The notes under the pieces were generated by a model. That model ran no database searches. It worked only from the letters and a program-made list of their open reading frames with translations, and was not told the DNA's origin. A program made the position numbers and the translations under genes. This document shows, in pieces, positions 1-19,080 of a DNA stretch of 64,000 bases; within the stretch, counting starts at the first letter, position 1; each line of letters begins with the position of its first letter. This DNA comes from Anas platyrhynchos (taxonomy: Eukaryota; Chordata; Aves; Anseriformes; Anatidae), in contig NC_092603.1 of NCBI RefSeq assembly GCF_047663525.1, positions 289,501 to 353,500 on the forward strand, read 5' to 3'.

Positions 1-3000
1 AGACCCCCTGCAGGTCGCGGATGATGTGCTGCGCCACCGCCAGCCGCAGGGACCGCGGCTCGCTCTGGGGGGGGGGCGGTGATTGGTGATCTGGGGGTAA
101 TTGGCCCAGTAACTGCCCCCACACCCCCGCCTGGCTGCCCGGGGGGGGCGCCCCCCACCCACCTGCACCGGGGCCTGGTCCATGTTGATGTGAACGTCCA
201 CCGAGAGCCGTCCATCTGGGGCGAAAAACGGGGAATTACGGGAAAAGCGGGGGCAGGAGGGGAGGGGGGGTGGGGGGAAATGGGGGGAATGGGGGGGTTT
301 GGGGGAATTTGGGGGGGGAGGGGAGAATGGGGAAATTTGGGGATTTGGGGGGACAGGGGGAATTAGGGGGAAATTAATGGCGTTTAGGGAAATTTAATTA
401 ATTTTATTTAATTCATTGATTTTAATTAAATAATTATATAATTAAATAAATTTAATTAATGTTTAATAGCGTTTAGAACAATTTAGGGAAGTTTCAGTGG
501 TATTTAAGGGGATTTAAGGGAAATTAACGGCATTTCGGGAAATTTTATCAGAATTTAATAGTTTAGAAAAAATACAACAAATGTTAATGGTTTTTGAGAG
601 AAACCAAGAAGTCAAGGGTATTTAGGAGAAATTTAATGAAAATAGATGATATATATAAAGGGAAATCGAAGGAAATTGATGGCATTTAGGGGAATCTAAT
701 CAAATTTTAGCGGTGGTTAGAAAAAATAAGGAAATTTTAATAGAAATTTTAAAAAAGAGAAATAATTTAAGGGAAATGTAACGGTGTTTCAAAATTAAAG
801 AAATTTTTAATGGTATTTAAGGGAATTTAAGGAAAAATAAGGGAAATTTAAGAATTTAATGGTATTTAAATGAAAATTAAGGAAAATTAAACGGTATTTA
901 AGGAAAATTAATCAAATTTTGATAGTGTTTAGAAAAAATAAGTTTTTTTGTTGTTGTTTTAATAATTTTTTTTATTTTTTTTTGTTTTCATAAGTTTTTT
1001 GTTTTGGGGGGGGCACCCCAAAAAGTCCCCCCAAAACCCCCAACCCCCCCCCGAAAACAGCCCCAAACCCCCCTGGATTTGCCCCAAAAACCCCCAAAAC
1101 GTCCCAAACACCCCCAAATTACCGAATCTGACGGAATTACCCAAAGCACTCACAGACGGGCAGGTTGAAGGTGCCGACGACCATGGCATCCAGCTGTTGG
1201 CGTTGCGCTCGGGGCCCCAGCGCCCACCGCCCCTCAGGGGGAGGCCGCGCGTCCGGGACCCCCCCGGGGGGCGACTGCGTGGGGGGCGCGCCTCCACCAG
1301 GTGGATCACCTTGCCCCCCACATCTGGGGGGGGGGGCGGGGGGGTGGGGGATGAGACCCCCCAGGACCCCCCCGGAGACCCCCCTGGGCCCCCCCAAATC
1401 CCAACAGACCCCCCAGGACCCCCCGAGACCCCCAAACACCCTCGGGACCCCCCAAAGCCCCCCCGGACCCTTCTGAGATCCCCCCAGGACTCCCCAAGCC
1501 CCCAATGCCCCCCCCCGGACTCCTCTGGGACCCCCCCAGCCCCCCCAGGACCCCCCCAGCCCCCCAGAATCCCCCTGAGCCCCCCTTTGCAGACCCTCTG
1601 GACCCCCAGGACCCCCCAAAAGCCCCCCAGGACCCTCCAAGACCCCAATAACCCCCCAGGACCCCATAAAGCCCCCCGAGACCCCAGCCTCCCATGAAGC
1701 CCCCCAGGACCCCCCAAAACCCCATGAAGCCCTCCTGCGACCCCCCAGGACCCCCCAAAAGCCCCCCCAACCCCCTTCAAATCCCCCTTAACCCCCTAAA
1801 GCCCCCCAAACCCCGTTAGGCCCCCCCAGGGCCCTGTTACACCCCCACGAAGCCCCCCCTCACTGTAGTCCTGCAGGCACCGCTGGTCACTGCAGCCCAT
1901 AATGGGGACCACCCCCCTAGCCCCTCTGAGCCCCCCAGGACCCCCCCCAGCCCCCATTAACCCCCCCAGGACCCCATGAGCCCCCCCAGGACCCCCCCAG
2001 GGCCCCCCAACCCCCCCCAAACCCCCTCCAACCCCCCTTTAGCCCCTCTAAACAGCCCCAGAGCCCTTCTAAGCCCCTGTTAACCCCCCCAGGACCCCGT
2101 TAACCCCCCCAGGACCCCATGAAGCCCCCCCATGAAGCCCCCCCTCACTGTAGTCGCGCAGCCTCCTCTCGTCCTGCAGCACGCGGCCCTGGTAGATCAG
2201 CCGCTGCTTCTCCGCCGCGATGCTCACGGCCCCCGCGATGTGCTCCTTGAACGCCCGCACCGAGATCTGGGGGGGGGACAGGGGTGAGACCCCCCCCATA
2301 AACCCCCCACCCCATAAACCCCCCCCATAACCACCCCCAGTAACCCCACCTCTCCCAGTAATGCTCCCAATAGCATCCCCTCATTTCCAGTATCCCCCCA
2401 GTGCTCCTTGAACGCCCGCACCGAGATCTGGGGGGGCACGGGGGGGGCGGTGAGACACCCAGGACCCCCCCACCTCATAAACCCCCCCCAGTAACCCCAC
2501 CCCAGTATCACCCAGTACCACCCCCACATCTCCCAGTGCCCCCCAGTGCTCCTTGAACGCCCGCACCGAGATCTGGGGGGGGACGGGGGTGAGACCCCCC
2601 CCCATAAACCCCCCACACCATAAACCCCCCCCATAACCCCCCCCAGTAACCCCCCACCCCTCCCAGTAACACCCCCAGTATCACCCAGTACCACCCCCCC
2701 ATCTCCCAGTATCCCCCCAGTGCTCCTTGAACGCCCGCACCAAGATCTGGGGGGGCACAGAGGACCCCCAGGACCCCCCCCACCCCTCCCAGTAATGCCC
2801 CCAGTATCACCCAGTATCACCCCCCCCCCTCCCAGTAACCCCCCCCAGTGCCCCCCCCCCGCCCCTCTCCCATCCCAGTGCCCCCTCCCCACTGCCCCCC
2901 CCATCCCAGTTCCCCCCCAGTAACCCCTCCCAGTGCCCCCCCCGGCCCCAGTACCCCCCGATTCCTTTCCCCCCCCCAATTCCCAGTGCCCCCCCCCTTT

Positions 3001-3575
3001 GCTCCCTACGCCCCCTGCCCCCCGTTACCCCACCCCCCAATTCCCAGTGCCCCTCCCCCTCTCCCAGTGCCCCCCCTCCCCCATTATCCCTCCCCCCCCC
3101 GATGCCCCCCCCCAATTCCTTCCCCCCCCCCCAATTCCCAGTGCCCCCCCCCCCCTTTATCCCGGTGCCCCTCCCCGTCTCCCAGTGCCCCCCCCTCCCC
3201 ATTATCCCTCCCCCCCCTTATCCCAGCGCCCCCCCCAATTCCCGCTGCCCCCCCCCACACCCTCCCAGTGCCCCCCCCAGCCCCGGTACCCCCCGGTGCC
3301 CCCCCCACGGTCCCTTGTGACCCCCCCCCAATTCCCAGTGCCCCCCCCAGCCCCGGCTCCCCCCTCCCCCCCCCGTTAACCCCTCCCCCTTTATCCCGGT
3401 GCCCCTCCCCATTACCCCTCCCCCCCCCTTCACTCCCGGTGCCCCCCCCAGCCCCGGTGCCCCCCCCCAATTCCCGGTGCCCCCCCCGTTGCCCCCCCAC
3501 CTCTGGCTGCACGCGGAAGCTCCGTGTCTGCGAGTCCAGCGTCTTCACCAGCACCTCCAGCGGCTCCTCCGCCAT
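1..3575 (-). CDS. BAG6: BAG6 (BAT3/Scythe), 5' part: ubiquitin-like domain and following exons
   Basis: BAG6 is a cytosolic and nuclear chaperone that handles tail-anchored and mislocalised proteins with GET4 and UBL4A. Five coding exons are visible: 3501-3575 (start, [20 protein letters not shown]), 2149-2266 (ubiquitin-like fold, [18 protein letters not shown]), 1154-1323 ([10 protein letters not shown] ... MVVGTFNLP), 163-215 ([13 protein letters not shown]) and 1-64 ([19 protein letters not shown]), continuing off the left edge. Phases and GT-AG sites agree between exons, and each block matches the human N-terminus as I remember it. Exon 1154-1323 carries the conserved pieces in more than one frame: HLVE and ERNANS share one frame, MVVGTFNLP lies in another. 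It therefore holds at least one single-base length change, near GC runs. The start is chosen by homology. Introns hold C-rich arrays and copies of the second exon's acceptor edge. Confidence 0.94.
363..985. repeat. AT-rich island in BAG6 intron
   Basis: About 620 bases inside an otherwise C/G-run region are dominated by degenerate units like GGGAAATTTAATGGTATTTAA. The composition jumps abruptly at both ends. It lies in the BAG6 intron between 163-215 and 1154-1323. No gene is seen. Confidence 0.8.
1330..2145. repeat. C-rich CCCCCCAGGACCCC array, BAG6 intron
   Basis: Short units of the form CCCCCAGGACCCC(C)AAA repeat through the intron between exons 1154-1323 and 2149-2266. Around 1860-1880 there is a short copy of the donor edge of exon 2149-2266 (CTGCAGGACTACAGTGAGG on the minus strand). 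Apparent Gly/Pro-rich reading frames here are shadows of the repeat. Confidence 0.75.
2270..3495. repeat. Tandem array with exon-acceptor copies, then CCCAGTGCCCCC array
   Basis: From 2270 to about 2760 a unit of roughly 150-175 bases repeats. Each unit contains the acceptor and the first ~25 bases of BAG6 exon 2149-2266; exon-start equivalents are at 2427, 2572 and 2746. From 2800 to 3490 this becomes a shorter CCCAGTGCCCCCCC-type array. No gene is seen. Confidence 0.85.
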
Positions 3576-3830
3576 GGCTGCGGCGGGCGGGCCCGGTCAG
3601 CGCCCCGGAACCGGAACCGGAACCCCCCCGGTACCGAGCCCCCCCCCCCGCCCCCCCCCACCTCGGTTCCGATCGCTTCCGGGTCGCGGGGCCGGGGCCG
3701 GGGCCGCTCCGCTGCAGGCGCCGCCGGGACGCAGCCGCGCATGCGCCGAGTGAGGACCCCGCCGCGCAGCCTGCCCGCGGAGCGCCTGAAAGGTTCCGGC
3801 AGGCGCCTGACGCGGACGCCACAAAACGCG
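3576..3830 (-). promoter_or_regulatory. BAG6: BAG6 promoter and 5' UTR, CpG-rich
   Basis: CpG-dense sequence directly upstream of the BAG6 start. It contains repeated GGAACC/CCGGAA units and a CGCTTCCGG ETS-type site. Positions 3755-3789 carry a ~35-base element that recurs at the DDX39B promoter (17701-17736). No TATA box is seen. The exact transcription start is not determined. Confidence 0.6.
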
Positions 3831-3968
3831 GGGGCCTTGCGCGGTGAAGCCGCGCCGGCGCCATGTTGGATGTGGGCACACAGCGGGTGTGCAGCGGGGT
3901 TCCGCCATCTTTGTTAAGGGCGCGGGGTTTTGACACCACTCGGAGCGTTTTTTTGTCCAAAAATCGGC

Positions 3969-3974
3969 TTTATT
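3969..3974 (-). terminator. Poly(A) signal for C6orf47
   Basis: AATAAA on the minus strand, read here as TTTATT. It lies about 100 bases past the stop of the minus-strand C6orf47 frame, after a short 3' UTR with repeated TTTGTCCCAA/CGCGTGT units. Confidence 0.6.
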
Positions 3975-4075
3975 TGGCCAGAACCGCGCGTGTTTCTCCA
4001 AAGTAGTGTTGTTTTGTCCCAATCCCGCGTGTAATTGTCCCAAACCGCGTGTATTTGTCCGTAAAATGAGGTTGT

Positions 4076-5134
4076 TTATGTCCCATGACGCCGCGACGTG
4101 GGCGGAGCCTCAGGCGCCGGAGTGGGCGGGGCTTCCGTGGTGGTGGGCGGGGCCTCGGGCGTAGTGTGGGCGGAGCTCTCGGAGTGTGGGCGTGGCCTGA
4201 GTCCCGGTGGGCGTGGCCAGCAGCAGTGGGCGGGGCAAAGCCCCCCGCAGGTAGCACCAATCAGAGCGGGCGGTGGGCGGGGCCTCGGCCCTTGTGCGTT
4301 GCTCGGTGGGCGGGGCCACGGCCGTGGCGTCACCGAAGTGGGCGGAGCGTTCGGGCGGTGGGCGGGGCCTCGAGTCCATGGCGGCCTCCTGGGGCTGCGC
4401 CCCACCCATGGCTTCGGGGGGGGGGGGGGGCTCGGGGGGCGGGGCTTGTGGGTGGCCCCGCCCCCTCCCAGCCGGCCGTGGGGGGGGGTCCGGGGGGGCC
4501 CTGGAGGGTCCCGGGGGTGCCCCTGGGCCGGGGGGGCCCCGATCACGGCGCCCCCTTGTGCCCGGGGGGCTGGGGGGGGTCCCGGAGCTCCCCGGGGGGG
4601 CCCCCAGAGCTCTCCGGGGGGGTCCCGGAGCCCCCCCGCGGGGTCCCGGAGCTCCTCGGCCGCCTCCCGGAGCTCCGCTGGGGGGTCCCGGAGCTCGGCG
4701 GGGGGGGGGTCGCGGCCATCCGGAGCCCCCCGGGCCTGCTCCCCCCCCTCCGCCCGCTCCTCCTCGTCCTCGCCCCCCCCGTGTCGGAGGCTGGCGGCCA
4801 GCACCAGGGCCTGCAGCAGCCCGTAGAGGGCCCCGAGCGGCAGCAGCTGCTCCAGGAGCAGGCGGAGCGCGGCGGCGGCCAGCAGGAAGGCGGCCAGGCC
4901 CTGCAGCCAGGCCCCCCCGGCCCCCCCCAGCCCCACGGCCCCCAGCAGCCGCCGCACCCCCAGGGCCCCCAGCGCCGCCCGGGCCGCCCCCAGGCACCCC
5001 AGGGCCCCCAGGTCGAAGAGGCGCCGCGCCAGCCCCAGGCAGATCTCCAGCGGCTCCGGGCCCCCCCCCGCCGGCTCCCCCCGGCCCCAAGGCGGGCCCC
5101 GGCCCCACGGCGGGCCCCGGGCCCAGCGCCACAT
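4076..5134 (-). CDS. C6orf47: C6orf47 (G4) orthologue, uncharacterised hydrophobic protein
   Basis: A single uninterrupted exon starts at MWRWARGPPWGRG. Its core (ICLGLARRLFDLGALGCL ... LYGLLQALVLAASLR, then an acidic GGGEDEEE stretch) resembles human C6orf47, which ends its hydrophobic domain with a similar GLLQALVLAVSLRE followed by acidic residues. Two to three hydrophobic segments suggest membrane association; function is unknown. The upstream frame is open to 5401, but the conserved part begins near 5134. After the acidic stretch the frame runs on about 200 codons through ELRDPPAELRE-like heptad repeats and then through a GC-box array, much longer than the human tail. The true stop may therefore be earlier, with a length change in the repeats. 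Position next to BAG6 on the same strand supports the call. Confidence 0.75.
   Translation of the reverse strand: MWRWARGPPWGRGPPWGRGEPAGGGPEPLEICLGLARRLFDLGALGCLGAARAALGALGVRRLLGAVGLGGAGGAWLQGLAAFLLAAAALRLLLEQLLPLGALYGLLQALVLAASLRHGGGEDEEERAEGGEQARGAPDGRDPPPAELRDPPAELREAAEELRDPAGGLRDPPGELWGPPRGAPGPPPAPRAQGGAVIGAPPAQGHPRDPPGPPRTPPHGRLGGGGATHKPRPPSPPPPPKPWVGRSPRRPPWTRGPAHRPNAPPTSVTPRPWPRPPSNAQGPRPRPPPALIGATCGGLCPAHCCWPRPPGLRPRPHSESSAHTTPEAPPTTTEAPPTPAPEAPPTSRRHGT
4085..4400. repeat. GTGGGCGGGGC (GC-box) array
   Basis: About 20 copies of GTGGGCGGGGCYT-like units, each a consensus SP1/KLF site. They overlap the 3' end of the C6orf47 frame. The same motif family recurs at 6200-6740, 18170-19080, 23400-23730, 51238-51950 and 53880-54040. 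Confidence 0.8.
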
Positions 5135-5285
5135 CGGGAGAACCGGGATCGAGGAACGAGGATCCGGGCCCCCCCCGCCCCCAAAAGGCCCCCGCCGCCG
5201 CCCGGCCTCACCTCGGGGGGGCCCCGCCGCCTGCTCGCCCCCCCCTACAGCAAACGCGGCCCCGGGGGGGGCGGGGAGGGCGCCC

Positions 5286-5627
5286 AAGATGGCGCCGGCG
5301 GAAGGGACCCTCCCAAAATGGCGGCGGGGGGGGTCACGTGGCCCGCGCGTCGCTATGGTAACGGTAATGAGGGGGAGGGGCCTGGTGAGGAGCAGCGACA
5401 AAATGGCGGCGGGTCACGTGGGCGTTGCCCCAGCAACGGGCGGCTCGGCGCGGAGCCATGAGAAAATGGCGGCGGGTCACGTGGTGCCTTCCCGCCCAAC
5501 CGTTGCTATGGGAACGGGCGCTCCCGCCGAAATGGCGCCACGTGACCGCCCCTGGTTGCCGTGGTAACCAACGGCCCGGCCGGCCAAGATGGCGGCGCAC
5601 CACGTGATCTCCTGTTACCATGGCGAC
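5286..5627 (-). promoter_or_regulatory. Five tandem YY1 / CACGTG / X-box modules (C6orf47 promoter)
   Basis: Five modules of about 60-80 bases each combine an AANATGGCGGC (YY1) site, a GTCACGTG or CACGTGAC E-box and an imperfect palindrome of the RFX X-box type. YY1-like sites are near 5286/5314, 5400, 5463, 5530 and 5585. E-boxes are at 5333, 5413, 5476, 5538 and 5601. X-boxes are at 5349-5362, 5424-5437, 5502-5515, 5555-5568 and 5614-5627. The array sits between the C6orf47 start and the SNHG32 3' end, so C6orf47 is the likely target. Confidence 0.75.
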
Positions 5628-5696
5628 CAGCCCCCCCTCCCCCTCCCCTTGAATAAAAAAAGCACAAAAGACGCCGTTTGCGGACCCAAAATCCTC

Positions 5697-5702
5697 TTTA
5701 TT
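5697..5702 (-). terminator. SNHG32: Poly(A) signal of SNHG32
   Basis: Minus-strand AATAAAGAGG about 50 bases after the last acceptor (5750-5752). It closes the third exon. Confidence 0.75.
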
Positions 5703-5828
5703 CGCCCCAATTTCCCCCTCCCCGAGTCGCCGCCGTCGCTCCCCGCGGCCTGGAAGAGAAAACGGCGTCAGTGGGGGGGGAGGGGGGGGGATTTGGGACG
5801 GGGATCGGGGGGCGCGGGGGGGCCGCGG

Positions 5829-5892
5829 GGCTCAGGGCGCTGCGAGGGCTCGTCACGGGCGGCTCGGCCTCACCGGGGGGCTCCTCATCGCC
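5829..5892 (-). ncRNA. SNORD48: SNORD48 box C/D snoRNA
   Basis: On the minus strand a box C-like CGATGA (5884-5889) and box D CTGA (5832-5835) lie 48 bases apart. A C'-like GTGACGAG and the guide-side CGCAGCGCCCTGA closely match the end of human SNORD48 (CGCAGCGCTCTGA). The length of about 64 matches the human RNA, and the location in the second intron of SNHG32 fits. Human U48 guides 2'-O-methylation of 28S rRNA. Box C has C in place of the first U, so the call rests mainly on the 3' half and on context. Confidence 0.82.
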
Positions 5893-6037
5893 GGGCCCCC
5901 CCCCGGGCAGGGCCCTCGCTTACCGTGCGCGTCCGGGGGGGGGGGGGGGGGGGGGGGGGGGCGAGGCCTGGAAAACAAAAGGAAAAAGCCGTGAGGGGGG
6001 GAGCGGAGCCCGAGGGGGGGTAAATGGGTCTGGGGGC

Positions 6038-6105
6038 GTCGCTCAGGCGCTGCGGTGTCGTCAGGGCGCTCGGAGACTCTAGTCTGAGGGGATCATCACC
6101 GCGAC
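6038..6105 (-). ncRNA. SNORD52: SNORD52 box C/D snoRNA
   Basis: Minus strand: a terminal stem GUCGC/GCGAC (6101-6105 with 6038-6042), box C UGAUGAU (6092-6098) and box D CUGA (6043-6046). A D'-type CCGA follows directly after the guide CAGACUAGAGUCUC (6073-6086). The guide is complementary to the conserved 28S segment GACUCUAGUCUG, as for human U52. It lies in the first intron of SNHG32. Confidence 0.92.
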
Positions 6106-6191
6106 GGGCCCGCGCCCCCCTCCCCGCCCCCCGCCGCTGTGCGTCCCCCGCTCACCTCCGGCACCAAGAGGCGGCGGGCGGCGGCGCGGGG

Positions 6192-6200
6192 CCTTTTATA
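6192..6200 (-). promoter_or_regulatory. SNHG32: TATA box of SNHG32
   Basis: Minus-strand TATAAAAGG, placed about 22-30 bases upstream of the pyrimidine-rich start at 6170. This spacing is typical for TATA-driven TOP genes that host snoRNAs. Confidence 0.8.
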
Positions 6201-6745
6201 GCCCCGCCGGGCCCCGCCCCCTGCAGGCCCCGCCCCCCGCAGGCCCCGCCCCCTGCCCTGAGATGGCGGTTGGCACCGAAACCACGCCCCCTCCACAAAG
6301 CCACGCCCCCTTCTTCCTTTTTAATCCCCTCCAAGCCCCTCCCACAGCCCGTAAGCCACGCCCCCTCCATAAACCACGCCCCCGTTGACTGAATTACTCC
6401 GGGCAAGGCTCCTCCCACCACAAGCCCCGCCCCACCACAAGCCCCGCCCCCAGGAGCCACCCCTCACCTCCTTTACTCCTCCCTAGGCCCCGCCCACCAC
6501 CCATAAGCCCCGCCCCTTTCCCCAAGCCTCCGCCCCTCCCAATGCACGCCCACAGCTCCAAGCCACGCCCCCTACACATTTAAGCCCCGCCCCCAGCCCT
6601 CTAAGCCCCACCCCTCCTATAAACTCCGCCCCCTTCCTTCTCTTGCACAGCCCCACCCCAAACCACGCCCCCTCCCTTAAGCCCCGCCCCCTCTCCCTTA
6701 GGCCCCGCCCCCTCCCTGAGGCCCCGCCCCCAGAGCAGCGCACGG
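6200..6745. repeat. CCACGCCCC/CCCCGCCCC (GC-box) array between SNHG32 and DDX39B
   Basis: More than 25 units such as AAGCCACGCCCCCTCC and AAGCCCCGCCCCT. Each carries a GC or CACCC box on the minus strand, upstream of SNHG32 and downstream of the DDX39B poly(A) site. It may widen the SNHG32 promoter. No gene is seen. Confidence 0.75.
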
Positions 6746-6759
6746 CCGAGGCAGGCAAC

Positions 6760-6765
6760 TTTATT
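6760..6765 (-). terminator. DDX39B: Poly(A) signal of DDX39B
   Basis: Minus-strand AATAAAGTTGCC about 375 bases beyond the stop codon at 7141. The intervening 6766-7140 is 3' UTR with C/G and T runs. Confidence 0.8.
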
Positions 6766-7140
6766 TTACCAAAAACACCAGAAATTGTACAGCCGGGGGG
6801 GGGCCGGGGGGGCCCAGCCGGGGGTCGGGGGGAGTTGGGGGGGTCAGGGGGGGTGGGGGAGGGGCCGGACCCCCCCGGGCTGCCCCCAGCGGGGGGAGGG
6901 GCGGCCCCGCCCCCTGTTTTTTTTTCCTTTTTTCCTTTTTTTTTGTCTTTTCAGGCCGTTTTTCTATAAAAGCCCCCGGCTCCCACGGGGGTGCCCCCCG
7001 GGGGGTTTCGTGTCCCCCCCCCCCTCCTTTGTTTCCTTCCTCTCCCCCCCCTCCCCCTCCCCAAAAATAACCCAAAAGCAGCTCCTGGGGGGGGGCGGCC
7101 GCAGAGCTGGGGGCGAGGAGGCGGCGGCGGCGACGGGGCC

Positions 7141-17130
<9,990 letters not shown>

Positions 17131-17612
17131 CATCCCGGGGGGGTCCCCTCACCCCCCCCCAATTCCCTCCCCAAATTTAGGCTCCACGGGGGGGTCCCAA
17201 CCCCCTCCCCCCCCCCCCAGTTCCCCCCTCACCCCCAACCCTCCTCCCCCTCCCCCCTCCCCCGGCCCCGCCCCCTCCTCCGCAGCCAATCGCGTCCCTT
17301 CCCGCCAAGCGCGGCCCCGCCCCCCCGGCCTCCATCTCCTCTCCCCCCTCCCCTTTTACCCCCCCTTCCCCCCTCCCCCCTCAGCGCCCCCTCGGCCGCC
17401 GCCATCTTGGGGCCCACAATGGCGCCTCCCCCCCCCCCCTTCCCCGTCATCCCGCCCATCCCCTCCCGATGGCGGCGGGGCCGGGAAATGGCGGCGGGGG
17501 CGGGCGCGGCGGGGCCGGGCCGAGCTCCCCGGGCGGCCGCCGGGCTCCGATGGGCGGCGGCGGGGCCGATGCGGGGCCGATGTCGGGGCCGGGCCGCGGC
17601 GCCATCACTTAC

Positions 17613-18000
17613 CCCGCCGAGCGCTGCGACCGCCGCGGGAGGGAGGGAGAGGGGCGGGGCTTCGCCGCTCACTTCCGGCCACGCCCCCCTCCGCCGCCAA
17701 GACCCCGCCGCGGGGCTGCCCGCGGAGATCGCCTGACGCGGGTCGCAACGGGAGGGAGGTCCTAAAGGGTTCCCCGCCGCCCCCCCGCGGTTCCGCCGCC
17801 CCCCGGATCGGTCCCCGCGGTTCTGTAATCACCGGGGGGCCGCGGGGGGGTCGTTCGGCGGTGGGAGCGGCGAGCAGGCAGCGCGCGGGGCAGCCCCGCG
17901 CTGCGGGGGCCTTCGCCGAGGCCCGGCCGCGGCGTCTCCATGGCGACCGGCGCTCCCTGCGTCGCCATGGCAACGGGCCGGACCACCGCGCCGCAGCATG
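17613..18000 (-). promoter_or_regulatory. DDX39B: DDX39B promoter and non-coding exon 1, CpG island
   Basis: A GTAAGT donor lies at 17607-17612 on the minus strand and ends a probable non-coding first exon. Upstream are an ETS site (ACTTCCGG near 17670), the 35-base element at 17701-17736 shared with the BAG6 promoter, and two X-box-like palindromes around 17935-17975 containing TCCATGGCGAC and GTCGCCATGGCAAC. No TATA box is seen. Confidence 0.65.
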
Positions 18001-18147
18001 GGGGGGGCCGGGGGGGGTTTGGGGGGCTCAAAAAGGGCTCCGGGGGAGTCCCAGAGGGCTCGGGGGGGGCACGGGGGTGGGGGAGGATCCCTAAAATTTT
18101 GGGGAGGGGGCAAAAACCACGCGGAGCCCGGCTGAGGGGGGTCCCGG

Positions 18148-18153
18148 TTTATT
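18148..18153 (-). terminator. NEU1: Poly(A) signal of NEU1
   Basis: Minus-strand AATAAA about 85 bases beyond the NEU1 stop codon, within a short 3' UTR that contains GC-box repeats. Confidence 0.75.
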
Positions 18154-18169
18154 TTAGGCCCCCCCCTAA

Positions 18170-19080
18170 GGCGTGGTTTGGTCCGAGGGGCGTGGCTTCG
18201 CCCGAGGGGGCGTGGCCTGTCCCAGGGGGCGTGGTCAGCCGTAGAGGCTGATGGTGGCCAATGAGACGCTCTCGGTGGATTGGCTCCGCCCCTTCTCGTA
18301 GATGAGGTAGAGGAAGGGGGCGGGGCCTCGGGCCGTGGGGGGCGGGGCCGCGAGGGAGGAGTAGCCGCTGGGCCCCGCCCACACCTGCAGGCCCCGCCCC
18401 CACCACGTGGTGCCGTTGTCGAAGCTCCAGCGCAGCGTCAGGTTCACGCCTGGGGGCGGGGCCAAGTCAGGACACGCCCACTGGGGGCACCAAGCCACGC
18501 CCACCACCCAGACCACGCCCCCAGCACCAGACCACGCCCACCACCACTTGGCCACGCCCCCTCCGGGGACCTTTATGTCCTCTTTTGGCCACGCCCCCTT
18601 GCTGCAGGCCACGCCCACCACCAGACCACGCCCCCTCCTAAAGCCACGCCCACCGCCATCTGACCACGCCCCCATATTAAGCCACGCCCCCAAACACCCT
18701 CCCCTTACCCCCTCAGACCCCTCCCCCTCCCCAAACCCCTCCCCTGCCCAGGCTCCACCCCCTCCCCCAGTCCCCTCCCCCTTAAGCCACACCCACCCAC
18801 CACCAGACCACGCCCCCCACACCAAGCCACGCCCCCAATCACCCTCCCCTTACCCCCAGACCCCTCCCCCTCCCCAAACCCCGCCCCTCCCCAGACCCCT
18901 CCCCCTTAAGCCACGCCCCCTGTCACCAGACCACGCCCCCTACGCCAAGCCACGCCCCTACCCCCCTCCTCTTCCCCCCTCCCCTCCCCCAACCCCCTCC
19001 CAGCCCCTCCCCCTCAAACCCCGCCGCCCAGGCCCCGCCCCCCCCCAGGCCCCGCCCCCCCTTAGGCCCCGCCCTCACGC
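18170..19080. repeat. GCCACGCCCCC/CCACCACCAGACC array in NEU1 3' end and last intron
   Basis: GC-box family units (AAGCCACGCCCCC, CAGACCACGCCC) surround the last coding exon, filling 18450-19075 and part of the 3' UTR. Many look like palindromic SP1/KLF sites. Confidence 0.75.

Larger units (their letters stand above)
5680..6171 (-). ncRNA. SNHG32: SNHG32 (C6orf48) snoRNA host gene
   Basis: A tiny three-exon host gene. Exon 1 is about 6156-6171, starting at a pyrimidine-rich CTCTTGG (TOP-like start) and ending at a GTGAGC donor. Exon 2 is 5924-5967, with acceptor TTTTGTTTTCCAG and donor GTAAGC. Exon 3 is about 5680-5749, with acceptor TTTTCTCTTCCAG and poly(A) signal at 5697-5702. Intron 1 holds SNORD52 and intron 2 holds SNORD48, the pair hosted by human SNHG32 in the class III region. 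A TATA box lies 22-30 bases upstream of the start. Exon 2 contains a run of about 30 G on the plus strand whose length is unreliable. No convincing protein is encoded. Confidence 0.86.

Noticed and set aside
3430-3960. Arg/Ala-rich frames across the BAG6 promoter
   Set aside because: CpG-island artefacts on both strands without splice context or homology.
5640-5665. Plus-strand AATAAA at about 5651 as the end of a plus-strand gene
   Set aside because: No plus-strand coding exon leads to it; it lies just beyond the minus-strand SNHG32 end.
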